NCBI GenBank assembly: GCA_013911195.1 | Contig: JACETS010000003.1 | Coordinates: 1-36,335 of the forward strand | Source: Verrucomicrobiales bacterium | GTDB taxonomy: Bacteria > Verrucomicrobiota > Verrucomicrobiia > Verrucomicrobiales > DEV007 | Length of the DNA: 36,335 nucleotides | Direction of reading: 5' to 3' | Part shown: piece by piece, positions 19,543-28,781 of the stretch | Position numbering within the stretch: position 1 is the first letter of the stretch | How the letters are laid out: each line of letters starts with the position of its first letter | Position numbers and translations under genes: made by a program | Notes under the pieces: generated by a model | The model's database searches: none | Told to the model about the DNA's origin: nothing | What the model saw: only the letters and a program-made list of their open reading frames with translations

Positions 19543-19572
19543 ATCTTTTTTTAGCTTCTATTTACTACAATG

Positions 19573-20802
19573 TTAAGGATTAAATTTCACTGATACTAAT
19601 TTGCGCTTATCTCTGGCGAAAAACCAACCATTCGAAAGGGCTGGCATTGCTCTGGTTTCTGCTCCAAGAATTTGACCTCTGGCAGAGGGTTTAAATTCGC
19701 TAATGCTTGCAGGAGCAAGAACTAGCTCACCTTTTTCAGACAGAATAATAAAAGTATCTTTTGATAAAGTAATCGTCCCAGCTGGTAATCGATCTGATTT
19801 CCATTTTATCCTTCCAGTCTTGACTTCAACGCATCTTAATTCTGTGCCAGTTTCTTGTCTGCCATGATATCCAACAAGGTGTCCTTTATAGAGAATTGGT
19901 GTAGCATAATGGCAGTCAAGTTTGTCGTTCGAACGCCATAGTTCTTGGAGTTTTCTTTTATTGATATCAATTTTCCACAATGAGGCTCCAACACCATAAC
20001 ATGCTGACAGAAATACCTTATCATTTTCAATAACAGTTGGGCTTGCAGCGTTAACTGATGCATTCATTGCGGATCTGTTTTCCTTTTCAATTATTAAATT
20101 TCCTTTGTTCGGTTCAATACATAAAAAACCACTTCTAGTGAAGAATAGTGCAAATTCCTTATCTTTTATTATTGTTTTGACTGGAGATGCGTAGCCAGCC
20201 TCATGGTCAGTTATAGTCCACTTCAATTTGCCGCTAACAGGGTCAAATCCTAAGATTCCGCAATCTTTTCCTCCTGCTTGGACTATTAAAGTTTTACCTG
20301 CAATCATTGGTGAACATGCTCTACCAAAAAAACCTTTCTCTGCTCCATAGTCATTACGAAGATTTTTTTTCCAAATTATATCGCCTGTTTTAGCTTCTAA
20401 GGCATGAAGCATGCCCTCTGCTCCATAAATGTATATTTTATCATCATATATTAATGGGACTGCTCTAGGGCCTTTATCGAAGCCAAAATCGTCAATATAG
20501 TCAGTTGGGTAATTAAATGACCAAATTTTTTTTCCATTATCCTGAGATATTGCATCAAGAATTGCATTGTTACCTTCGCGATGAAAAATATAAACAATTC
20601 CATTAGAAGTTACGGGACCAGCAAAGCCAAAACCTAATTTATGAGTCCAGCCAATCTCAGGTTCTCCATTCTTGAATATAAGTGGGATGTTTTCATTAAC
20701 ATTAGCCCCATTTCTATTAGGACCTAGGAATTGAGGCCAGTCAGCACATACAGTGCATAGAAAGAAGCTAAAAGATATTGAGAAAAAAATGAGAAAATTC
20801 AT
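19573..20802 (-). CDS. PQQ-like beta-propeller repeat exported protein
   Basis: DWPQFLGPNRNGANVNEN, repeated GKIIWxxN/LKWxI blades. The ORF track starts at 20850, but MNFLIFFSISFSFFLCTVCA (signal peptide) begins at 20802, just after the upstream stop. Confidence 0.88.
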   Translation of the reverse strand: MNFLIFFSISFSFFLCTVCADWPQFLGPNRNGANVNENIPLIFKNGEPEIGWTHKLGFGFAGPVTSNGIVYIFHREGNNAILDAISQDNGKKIWSFNYPTDYIDDFGFDKGPRAVPLIYDDKIYIYGAEGMLHALEAKTGDIIWKKNLRNDYGAEKGFFGRACSPMIAGKTLIVQAGGKDCGILGFDPVSGKLKWTITDHEAGYASPVKTIIKDKEFALFFTRSGFLCIEPNKGNLIIEKENRSAMNASVNAASPTVIENDKVFLSACYGVGASLWKIDINKRKLQELWRSNDKLDCHYATPILYKGHLVGYHGRQETGTELRCVEVKTGRIKWKSDRLPAGTITLSKDTFIILSEKGELVLAPASISEFKPSARGQILGAETRAMPALSNGWFFARDKRKLVSVKFNP

Positions 20803-20803
20803 T

Positions 20804-21787
20804 TTAGCCGGGATACCAAATTTTACGAGGGTCATCATTTGATCTTTCATAATTCCAAGAAAGGTCGATTAGTTCTTTTAGGCCAATTTTAGGTTTCCAG
20901 TCTAATAAAAACTTGGCTTTTGAGTTGTCTAACCAAGTCGAGTGATATTGAGTTTTAATAGGAATACTTTCAATGCCTCGAGAATCTTTTAGGTATTTAG
21001 AAACTTCACCGTAATCGACAGGAGTATCCATACTTATGTTAAAGGTATTTTCATTGGCTTTATCAGGAAGTAATATCGCTTGCATGATGGCTTGTACCAA
21101 ATCATCAACATGAATAAAATTCCTTTTAATGGGCTCTCCTTTGTCATTAAGCATTAATGGTATATTACCGGCTTCTTTATACCTTTTGGCAAGTTCTTCA
21201 GAGACCAAATCTTTCCATACTGGACCGCCGAAGACATCATCACCAAACGATAAACTATATTTAAAATCATCTTTCTCCATAATCCATGGTGCTCTTAGGC
21301 AAGTGCTTGGCAGAGAGTACTGAATTTGATATTGCTCGAGCATGACCTCTTCAAGAACTTTGGAAAGAGCATAACAACCTGGATATGCAGAATGCTTTTG
21401 CGTTTCTGTAACTGGAATAGGATGAGGGTAGAAAAAATGGCCCATTCCTGCATCACCTCCAATCAACAAAAATTGCTCGAAGTCACTTTTTTCTCTACAT
21501 GCTTCTAAAAGCCAAAAGAGTCCCTTTACGGTCACGTCCATAACGTCGCTAGGCGTTTCTTTGCATGTAGCTAAGTGAACAACATGCGTAATTCCATTCA
21601 TTGCTGCATCAACCGTGTCTTTGTCAGCTATTGATCCCTTAACGACACTAATCTTCTCAGTTGGATCAATTAGCCGGTTATGACATAAAGCAACTGCAGA
21701 CGCATTTTTCATCAATTCAGAACAAGATATTTGCTCAAGAAATTTTTGACCAACTTTTCCCGTTGCACCTGTTACTAGAATCTTCAT
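20804..21787 (-). CDS. NAD-dependent epimerase/dehydratase family protein
   Basis: MKILVTGATGKVGQKF, VVHLAT, YALSKVLEE (YxxxK), NFIHVDDLVQAI. Confidence 0.9.
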   Translation of the reverse strand: MKILVTGATGKVGQKFLEQISCSELMKNASAVALCHNRLIDPTEKISVVKGSIADKDTVDAAMNGITHVVHLATCKETPSDVMDVTVKGLFWLLEACREKSDFEQFLLIGGDAGMGHFFYPHPIPVTETQKHSAYPGCYALSKVLEEVMLEQYQIQYSLPSTCLRAPWIMEKDDFKYSLSFGDDVFGGPVWKDLVSEELAKRYKEAGNIPLMLNDKGEPIKRNFIHVDDLVQAIMQAILLPDKANENTFNISMDTPVDYGEVSKYLKDSRGIESIPIKTQYHSTWLDNSKAKFLLDWKPKIGLKELIDLSWNYERSNDDPRKIWYPG

Positions 21788-21865
21788 TTATTTAGAAAAC
21801 ACTCCAAATTAAATTAGGGCAAGCCAGATAAATGAATTAGTTGATTTTATTCTAAGTTAAAAAAC

Positions 21866-23026
21866 TTATTTTATAATCTTTTGTGAGAGTAATATGTCAG
21901 CTAGTTCAGTTATATTTGTGTTTGTATGGTCAGAAGATAATGTAATTCTGATTCGGGCTGAACCTCTAGCGACAGTAGGATATCTTATGGCGGGGGCGTA
22001 AATTCCTGATTCAAATAACTTATTTGAGATTTCTATGCTAGCTGATTCTTCACCGACAATTATTGGGAGTATGGCGCCTTCAGGTCTTTTAAGATTAAGT
22101 TTAGTGCATAATAAATTAATGTTACTGTCGAGTTTTTCGCGCCTTAGATTCCCCTCAACCTCTTGAATTATTTTCAATCCTTCGCTGGCTGCTGCGGCTT
22201 GAGATGGCATTGGTGCGGTAGAGTAAATAAAACTCCTAGCCTTATTAATAATTAGATCACGCCATATTTTCGAGGTTGCTGTAACTGCTCCAGCAGCGCC
22301 AGCAGATTTTCCAAACGTTGCCATTATAAAATCGGCTTGCTCGCTTAAATTATATTCGCTTAATTTTCCTTTTCCTATTTCACCACAAATTCCAAAGGAA
22401 TGGGCTTCATCGACTAAAAGAAGAGCGTTATATTTTTTCTTTAGACTAACTATTTTAGATAGATCAGGGGAATCACCATCCATACTAAAAATCCCCTCCG
22501 TAACTATTAGAATGCGGTTATCTTTATTATTAGCTTTGCTTGTGGCATCGAGGATTTTTTCTAATTTATCTAAATTATTATGTGGAAAAGAGCGTAGGAT
22601 TGCTCCGCTTAGTTTGGCTCCATCAATCAAGGACGCATGACACAATCTATCAATAATTACTATATCATCAGGTTGTAAAATTGCCCCTAGTGTACCCAAT
22701 GCTGCGGAGTACCCGTTCGAGAAGAAAATCGCTGATTCTTTTTCAAAAAAAACAGCGGATGCATTCTCTATCTCATGGTGAGGTAAGGAACTGCCGGAAA
22801 CTAGTCGAGAAGCTCCAGAGCCCACACCATAGGAATCAACAGCTTTTTTTGCTGCAGTTTTTATGCGCTCATGAGAGCAAAGGCCAAGATAATTATTAGA
22901 GCAAAAGTTAATTAATTTGTGATCATTGAAGTGAAAATCAATACCTGTTTCTTGTGTTCCGTGCTTTAGCTCTCGAAGGAGATTTTCCTCTTCAATTTTT
23001 TTTATTTCTAAGTTAGGATCACGCAT
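21866..23026 (-). CDS. bioF: 8-amino-7-oxononanoate synthase-like alpha-oxoamine synthase
   Basis: NYLGLCSHERI, YGVGSGASRLVSGSSLPHHEIE, DRLCHASLIDGAKLSGA, LLVDEAHSFGICGEIGKG, TFGKSAGAAGA. GSGASRLVSG fits AONS better than KBL. Confidence 0.8.
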   Translation of the reverse strand: MRDPNLEIKKIEEENLLRELKHGTQETGIDFHFNDHKLINFCSNNYLGLCSHERIKTAAKKAVDSYGVGSGASRLVSGSSLPHHEIENASAVFFEKESAIFFSNGYSAALGTLGAILQPDDIVIIDRLCHASLIDGAKLSGAILRSFPHNNLDKLEKILDATSKANNKDNRILIVTEGIFSMDGDSPDLSKIVSLKKKYNALLLVDEAHSFGICGEIGKGKLSEYNLSEQADFIMATFGKSAGAAGAVTATSKIWRDLIINKARSFIYSTAPMPSQAAAASEGLKIIQEVEGNLRREKLDSNINLLCTKLNLKRPEGAILPIIVGEESASIEISNKLFESGIYAPAIRYPTVARGSARIRITLSSDHTNTNITELADILLSQKIIK

Positions 23027-23154
23027 AACAAAATGATAAACATTTTATATTCTAATAGTTTATAACTCATGATGTTCAAAAGTAGAATGAATATAAATGA
23101 AGAGTTAATAATTATTTTTCTATGAGGTGTAAATAATCTATAAATAAGAATAAT

Positions 23155-23787
23155 ATGCAATTCATCGTAAGTAGAGATAATGAGCAATTTGGTCCATATA
23201 CTTTAGAGCAGCTTCATCAATATGTGAACGAGGGTAGTATTTATCCGCATGATCTTGTTTTTGACGGCCAAAACTGGGTTAATGTAAGCCAAATTATTAA
23301 CCCCCAACAGCAGCCCCAAATCACCTCATTCGCTGTACCTCAGATTACACAGCATCCTAAGGCCCAGAGGGTTCAACAGGGTCCAAATCTAGGTAACGTT
23401 GTAGGCCCAATGTTTAATTCTCAGAAATGGATTAGGTTTATGTCGGTACTAGGATTTATAGTTGGAGCTTTTGAAAGCATATTAGTCATTATCACAATTT
23501 TTTATGGACTCGGGATAGGTGTGTTTTTTGGTAATTTAATTAATGCCGTCATAAGTTTATATGCAGCATCATTATTATGGAAATATGCCAATTCGATTAA
23601 CGTTTTGAGAGGTGCTTTTCAAATTAATAATCTCAAAACCTCTATTGAGTTACAGGCACGATTTTGGACCTTTGTGGGTATAGTAACTCTTACTTTTGTT
23701 ATAATAATGTCTCTAATTCTGATTTTGATTGTTGCTGGAATTGGGAACTTTGTCAGCAATTTACCGGACTTTCCCAGTGGAAATTAA
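23155..23787 (+). CDS. GYF_2 (DUF4339) domain membrane protein
   Basis: QFIVSRDNEQFGPYTLEQLHQYVNEGSIYPHDLVFDGQNWVNV, then hydrophobic segments. Confidence 0.82.
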   Translation: MQFIVSRDNEQFGPYTLEQLHQYVNEGSIYPHDLVFDGQNWVNVSQIINPQQQPQITSFAVPQITQHPKAQRVQQGPNLGNVVGPMFNSQKWIRFMSVLGFIVGAFESILVIITIFYGLGIGVFFGNLINAVISLYAASLLWKYANSINVLRGAFQINNLKTSIELQARFWTFVGIVTLTFVIIMSLILILIVAGIGNFVSNLPDFPSGN

Positions 23788-23880
23788 TTAGGCCTTATGA
23801 AATTAATCTGAAATAGGCCTAGATATCGAGCTTGAAGGTTCGTCCTAATTATTTTTTATGCGGACCTTATTATATGTAGC

Positions 23881-24990
23881 TTAACCCTCGAGATCACCAC
23901 CTGCAGAATGTGCTAATTCCTGAAGATCGTCAGGGAGGTAAGACTTAAATTTTTTCTTATCAATAGCCTTCATGTAAGCCTCCAATGGGCTAATGATACC
24001 AGATTGTAGTTTTTCCTCAATAGCTGAATCCATGAATTGCATGCCTTCAGCCTTTCCTCCGATAATCACATCATATAGCTTTTGAGTTGCACCTTCTCGA
24101 ATAATTGCAGCGACAGCTGAGTTTGAAACCATAATTTCGTTCACCGCAACTCGTCCTGGTTTATCATGCCTTTTACATAACAATTGAGCAACTACTCCCC
24201 TTAGAGAGGCGGCAAGCATAGTTCTTATTTGACTTTGCTGATCAGCCGGGAAGACATCTATTAATCTGTCTACCGTTTTTCTGGCATTGTTTGTATGAAG
24301 AGTTCCAAATACGAGTAATCCAGTTTCTGCAGCTGTTAAAGCAAGAGAGATTGTTTCAAGGTCTCTCATCTCACCAACAAGAACAATGTCAGCATCTTCT
24401 CGTAACGCTGCTCTTAGGCCGTCTGCGAATGTAGGGGTTTGTATTGGAACTTCTCTCTGAGTAATGATGCTTTTTTTGTTGTTGTGAACAAACTCAATAG
24501 GCTCTTCAACAGTTATGATATGCTTTGAGAAATTTATATTTATATAATCCATCAAGGCGGCAAGTGTCGTTGATTTTCCAGAACCCGTGGGTCCTGTAAC
24601 TAAAACCAATCCACTTTTGATATGGCCAAATTCCTTCACAACCTCCGGTATACCCAGTTGTTCAAGACTTGCAATTTTGGTTGGGATTAATCGGAAAACA
24701 CATGCATAACCATGGCTTTGCTTAAGATAGTTGCATCTGAATCTGGATTCTTCGTCCATTTCATAAGCGAAATCGAGATCTCCGGCAGCCTCGTAGCGTT
24801 CCCAAGCTTCGGGCTCTGCGATTTCCTTCATCATGTTTTTGATTTTATCAGTGGAAAGAACTTCTTCCCCTTCAATTGCACTGATGGATCCATGAACTCG
24901 TATTTTGGGAGGCTGTCCCTCGCTCAGGTGGAGGTCGGAGCCGCCATTATCAATTAAATAACGAAAATATTTATCAATCTGATTGGCCAT
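23881..24990 (-). CDS. pilT: Type IV pilus twitching motility ATPase (PilT family)
   Basis: GSDLHLSEGQPPKIRVHG, VTGPTGSGKSTTLAALMDYIN, DADIVLVGEMRDLETISLALTAAETG, LFGTLHTNNARKTVDRLIDVFP. Confidence 0.93.
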   Translation of the reverse strand: MANQIDKYFRYLIDNGGSDLHLSEGQPPKIRVHGSISAIEGEEVLSTDKIKNMMKEIAEPEAWERYEAAGDLDFAYEMDEESRFRCNYLKQSHGYACVFRLIPTKIASLEQLGIPEVVKEFGHIKSGLVLVTGPTGSGKSTTLAALMDYININFSKHIITVEEPIEFVHNNKKSIITQREVPIQTPTFADGLRAALREDADIVLVGEMRDLETISLALTAAETGLLVFGTLHTNNARKTVDRLIDVFPADQQSQIRTMLAASLRGVVAQLLCKRHDKPGRVAVNEIMVSNSAVAAIIREGATQKLYDVIIGGKAEGMQFMDSAIEEKLQSGIISPLEAYMKAIDKKKFKSYLPDDLQELAHSAGGDLEG

Positions 24991-25004
24991 CGTAAAAGTC
25001 AGTT

Positions 25005-26114
25005 CTAAATCTCAAAATGTTTTTTCATGTTAGTTAAGTCGGCGCATCTTGAAAGACACTCTTCTTGTGTGATTAATCCCTTATTGTAGAGGTTCTTTAG
25101 AGAGTCATCCATTGTTATCATGCCGACCGCTTTACCTGTTTGCATGATTCCAGGCAGCATAAATGTTTTACCCTCCCTGATACAGTTGGCTACCGCTGGA
25201 GTATTCATTAACAATTCCAAACATAATTCTCTACCTGTACCATCAGATCTTGGAATAAGTTGTTGAGATATAATTCCTCTAAGAGATTCACTTACCATGA
25301 TTCTAATCTGATCCCTTTGATCGTTGGGGAATACATCCAATACACGGTCAAGAGTTCTTGCTGCATTTCCAGTGTGTAAAGTGGCTAACACTAAGTGACC
25401 AGTTTCAGCAGCAGTAATAGCAAGTGAAATGGTCTCGAGATCTCTCATCTCACCGACCATGATAACATCAGGATCTTCTCGTAATGAACCTCTTAGGGCT
25501 GCTGCGAAAGATTCAGTATGAGTGTGAACTTCCCTCTGATTAACATGACAATTTTTAGATTCAAAAATATATTCAATTGGATCCTCAAGTGTAATGATGT
25601 GATCAGTTCTTTCTTCGTTAATGTGATCAATAAGTGAAGCGAGCGTTGTTGATTTTCCTGATCCTACTGAACCAGTTACGAGAACAATTCCGTTTTGATA
25701 TTGAGTCAGCGGTTTGATTGTTTCAGGAAGCCCCAGTTCGTCCATTGATCGAACCTTGGTATTAATGATTCTGAAACAAATGTCATATCCTAATCTTTGA
25801 ACAACTACAGATGCTCTGAATCGGCCAAAACTATTTTGATATGCAAAATCAACATCTCCTTTATCAGCAAGTCTGGCTTTCTCTCTTTCTCCAAGGAAGC
25901 TCATGGCCAATTTTTCAGTGTCTTCTGCAGTTAACACTTTAGCATTTTCCCATATAGGCTGTAGCGTTCCATATCTACGCCATGTAGGCATTGCGTTTGT
26001 TGCTAGGTGAATGTCAGAGCAATCGTATTCCTGTCCAATTTTGAGGTATTCGTCGACATGCGATAGAACAGCGACTTCCTCATCTTGGCTCTGTATTGTT
26101 TCGTTTTCAGACAT
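25005..26114 (-). CDS. PilT/PilU-family ATPase, paralog of adjacent pilT
   Basis: CSDIHLATNAMPTWRRYGTL, VTGSVGSGKSTTLASLIDHIN, DPDVIMVGEMRDLETISLAITAAETGHLVLATLHTGNAARTLDRVLDVFP; 369 aa, the same length as the neighbouring paralog. Confidence 0.92.
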   Translation of the reverse strand: MSENETIQSQDEEVAVLSHVDEYLKIGQEYDCSDIHLATNAMPTWRRYGTLQPIWENAKVLTAEDTEKLAMSFLGEREKARLADKGDVDFAYQNSFGRFRASVVVQRLGYDICFRIINTKVRSMDELGLPETIKPLTQYQNGIVLVTGSVGSGKSTTLASLIDHINEERTDHIITLEDPIEYIFESKNCHVNQREVHTHTESFAAALRGSLREDPDVIMVGEMRDLETISLAITAAETGHLVLATLHTGNAARTLDRVLDVFPNDQRDQIRIMVSESLRGIISQQLIPRSDGTGRELCLELLMNTPAVANCIREGKTFMLPGIMQTGKAVGMITMDDSLKNLYNKGLITQEECLSRCADLTNMKKHFEI

Positions 26115-26365
26115 AGAAATAAAAGGCGCTCAGTTTACACTCTCATCTGAAAGCGTCCAGTTTCTTCGAAGTTTTAGACTAAAAAAATTTAAATTCAGTT
26201 CATCTTCCTTGAGATGACCTGTTGATAGTGAGTGAATAATAAATTATTCCCCTTAATTAATAGACCAAAAAGAGTTTTTGTAAGAAATAATCAGGGGTTT
26301 AAGAGTCTTTTGACTTATTTTTCATTATATCCATAAATTTTGTAATTTAGAAAAAAATGTAAAAA

Positions 26366-26581
26366 TCAATCGCTCACTATTCGTCCTCTCGAGAAATCAA
26401 ATGGATTCATTTTCACTCTGACTGTGTCACCTACTTCGATTTTTGATTCTAATAGCTCTGATTCTGCAAAATGAGCATGGATAATCTTCCCATTGGGTAG
26501 TGCTGCTTTAAAAATTCGATTATCCACTATCTCTATTATTTTAGCAGAACCGATTATTTCTGGATTATGAATTTTTTCCAT
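26366..26581 (-). CDS. infA: Divergent translation initiation factor IF-1-like (S1/OB-fold) protein
   Basis: 71 aa; AKIIEIVDNRIFKAALPNGKIIHAHFAESELLESKIEVGDTVRVKMNPFDFSRGRIVSD matches the IF-1 layout and its (S/N)P(F/Y)D(L/F)xRGRI tail. Confidence 0.8.
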   Translation of the reverse strand: MEKIHNPEIIGSAKIIEIVDNRIFKAALPNGKIIHAHFAESELLESKIEVGDTVRVKMNPFDFSRGRIVSD

Positions 26582-26592
26582 TTTTGATTAAA

Positions 26593-27648
26593 TTAACCAG
26601 CATTTTGCCAGGATACTAAAGGTGCTAATGATTGGTATCCATCATGATGCCAATAAACTGATGGATTTTGGCTTGATCCTAGAGGGCAATATCTTGTTGC
26701 TCCGATATGAGTTAAAGATTTTGCCATTTCTAAACTATAAGGAAAAATAGCAATAGTGCTAATACTGTCCAATATTATAGATAACGCTTCAACTAAGTTA
26801 TCAGGCATTGGCTTAACGAACACAAATTGCCCCAAAGGGGATTGAGCAAATTGAGGTTCGTCTTCATATACAACTGTCCAGTTGGTATTGTTGTCACTTT
26901 TCCAAATTTGGACACTCGTGTCATTGCTACTTCTAAATTCGTAACTCCTTCTCAGATGGTCTATTTGGGCATCAGTTGCAATGTCTCGGCCTTTTGGTGG
27001 GGTATTTATATTCAATAAATCAAGGCTCTTGGCGAGCCTTGCAGCAAATGACCGTGGTTGTTCTTTTGGGTTCACATAAATACAGTGGGGAGAGAGGCAT
27101 CCCTTTTGATCATACATGTTAATATCCCTTGCCGCTAGATCTGCAGCCTCCTTTTGATCGTCTCTATCCACAACAGCGAAGCTAACTTTATGATTATGCG
27201 AAATAATTGTTTGGAGTGGACTCGCTTGGGAGGCAATATCCATTACAGTTTCATCCGAGCCGAAAATAATAATTAGTTTAGCTAAATCAATCCACTCATT
27301 TGAGGTTTCCCTATCAGAAGATGTTTCAACTAGATTAAGCATTTCTGAGGGTAACTTCTCTAAAAACTCCTGAAATTCTTTAATTCCATTTCTTGGTAAT
27401 TTTACAAAATTTTTAGCTCCTACAAGTAGTCCTCTGGTTATACTTTGAATTGCGGCTTCAGGGGTGTTTCCAGATACTATGTGCAAAATAGGGGTTATGG
27501 CATTTGCTTTTGCAAAGACATCTCCATATTTAACAAATTCATCTAATGCTTTGGAGTCTCCAAGTTCTTTATTCAGAATTTCAATTAAGTCCGAGTAACT
27601 TATTCCGGTGGCTATACTTAAAGCCTTAGCTCTTGCATTAGTATCCAT
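26593..27648 (-). CDS. LuxC-like acyl-CoA/acyl-protein reductase
   Basis: ITPILHIVSGNTPEAAIQSITRGLLVGAKNFVKLPR; MYDQKGCLSPHCIYVNP (catalytic Cys region, C184). Confidence 0.85.
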   Translation of the reverse strand: MDTNARAKALSIATGISYSDLIEILNKELGDSKALDEFVKYGDVFAKANAITPILHIVSGNTPEAAIQSITRGLLVGAKNFVKLPRNGIKEFQEFLEKLPSEMLNLVETSSDRETSNEWIDLAKLIIIFGSDETVMDIASQASPLQTIISHNHKVSFAVVDRDDQKEAADLAARDINMYDQKGCLSPHCIYVNPKEQPRSFAARLAKSLDLLNINTPPKGRDIATDAQIDHLRRSYEFRSSNDTSVQIWKSDNNTNWTVVYEDEPQFAQSPLGQFVFVKPMPDNLVEALSIILDSISTIAIFPYSLEMAKSLTHIGATRYCPLGSSQNPSVYWHHDGYQSLAPLVSWQNAG

Positions 27649-27650
27649 TA

Positions 27651-28664
27651 TTAGTTGTGACGAGAGATTAATTCTTCAGCGGCAAGAGAACACCCTCTAG
27701 GGGTTAGGTTTTCGTCTCTTCCAATAAGTTCGAAGTCTTCACCTCGTTTTATTGCAACATCACCAGTCATAATGGCAACTGACGATCCGAGATTTGCTAA
27801 ATCATAAATTGCTAATAATCCTTTTTCTCCATCTGCTACTTCGTCATTTTGTCCTGGGATTACAACTCTTGTTTTTAGCCAATGGGCTGATTTGTGTGTT
27901 CTGTTAAGCCCATTGGAATAAAATTGTGAGCTAAGTTCAGTCATGCTGTACTCATTGATAATATTATCTTTGGGTATACAAAAAATTTTACTAATTTTTG
28001 AGTAAAAGGACTCCTTTGTTATTGTTGTTTTCTTTCCTTTGTAACCTCCTGTTTCTAGAATCCAGCTACCAGAGGGTAATTTTATTTCTGGTTGACTTGA
28101 ATTCTCTAGAAGATACAAGAAAGCTAAAGCAGTTCCCGATAGGATTATGGGTTCGTTAATTTTGGTCAAAAAGGAATTGATCTTATTTATATTTATCTTT
28201 CCGGATGAATTAATTAAATATTTTCCACCCAACGTGTTAAACATGTGAACCAGGCTAGACACTTTATTTACCTCAGGACTTTGGGTTAAACAGATTAGAG
28301 GTAATTGTGGTAGATTTAGTTTATCCCATGTAGCAAGAACTGATTTTTCATAAATTGAAGTATCAAAGAAATGATGTTTTCCCTGCACAGTGCCAGTAGT
28401 GCCACTTGTTAGAAAAGTCTGTGTAATGTTTTTTTCAGGAAAGCTAATTAACTTCTCGGGATTTTTAAATGCTTCAGTTGGAATAGGTATAATTTCACGC
28501 CAACTGTTTGGAGATTTACAGTGAAGATCGGTATATTTTCTTAAGATTTCACAATTGTTTTTTTGAAAAGCATGAACCTCGATAATTAACTCATCAAAAG
28601 TTTCTTTAGATTCCTCATCTATGAATAACGTTATCTTTTCTTTTAGTTCTTCATAGCTTTTCAC
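27651..28664 (-). CDS. LuxE-like acyl-protein synthetase / acyltransferase
   Basis: FLTSGTTGTVQGKHHFFD adenylation motif, INEYSMTELSSQFY, DLANLGSSVAIMTGDVA; Cys near the C-terminus in LTPRGCSLAAEEL. Confidence 0.82.
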   Translation of the reverse strand: MKSYEELKEKITLFIDEESKETFDELIIEVHAFQKNNCEILRKYTDLHCKSPNSWREIIPIPTEAFKNPEKLISFPEKNITQTFLTSGTTGTVQGKHHFFDTSIYEKSVLATWDKLNLPQLPLICLTQSPEVNKVSSLVHMFNTLGGKYLINSSGKININKINSFLTKINEPIILSGTALAFLYLLENSSQPEIKLPSGSWILETGGYKGKKTTITKESFYSKISKIFCIPKDNIINEYSMTELSSQFYSNGLNRTHKSAHWLKTRVVIPGQNDEVADGEKGLLAIYDLANLGSSVAIMTGDVAIKRGEDFELIGRDENLTPRGCSLAAEELISRHN

Positions 28665-28781
28665 GGGAATCTATTTTTGCTCTGAATTCGTTTATTATTT
28701 ATTCTTAATGAAACCAATAAATTGAATTATCTTTTCTAATTTATTTGGCGAAATCTTAGCATTTTGATATAAACTTAAATT

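Noticed and set aside
23787-23880. TAGGCCT...AGGCCTA as a bidirectional terminator between the GYF protein and pilT
   Set aside because: Only a 7-bp stem with a loop of ~24 nt and no clear U tract; too weak to call.
26366-28664. A complete bioluminescence (lux) operon
   Set aside because: Only LuxC-like and LuxE-like proteins are present; no luxA, luxB, luxD or luxG-type gene lies in the window.
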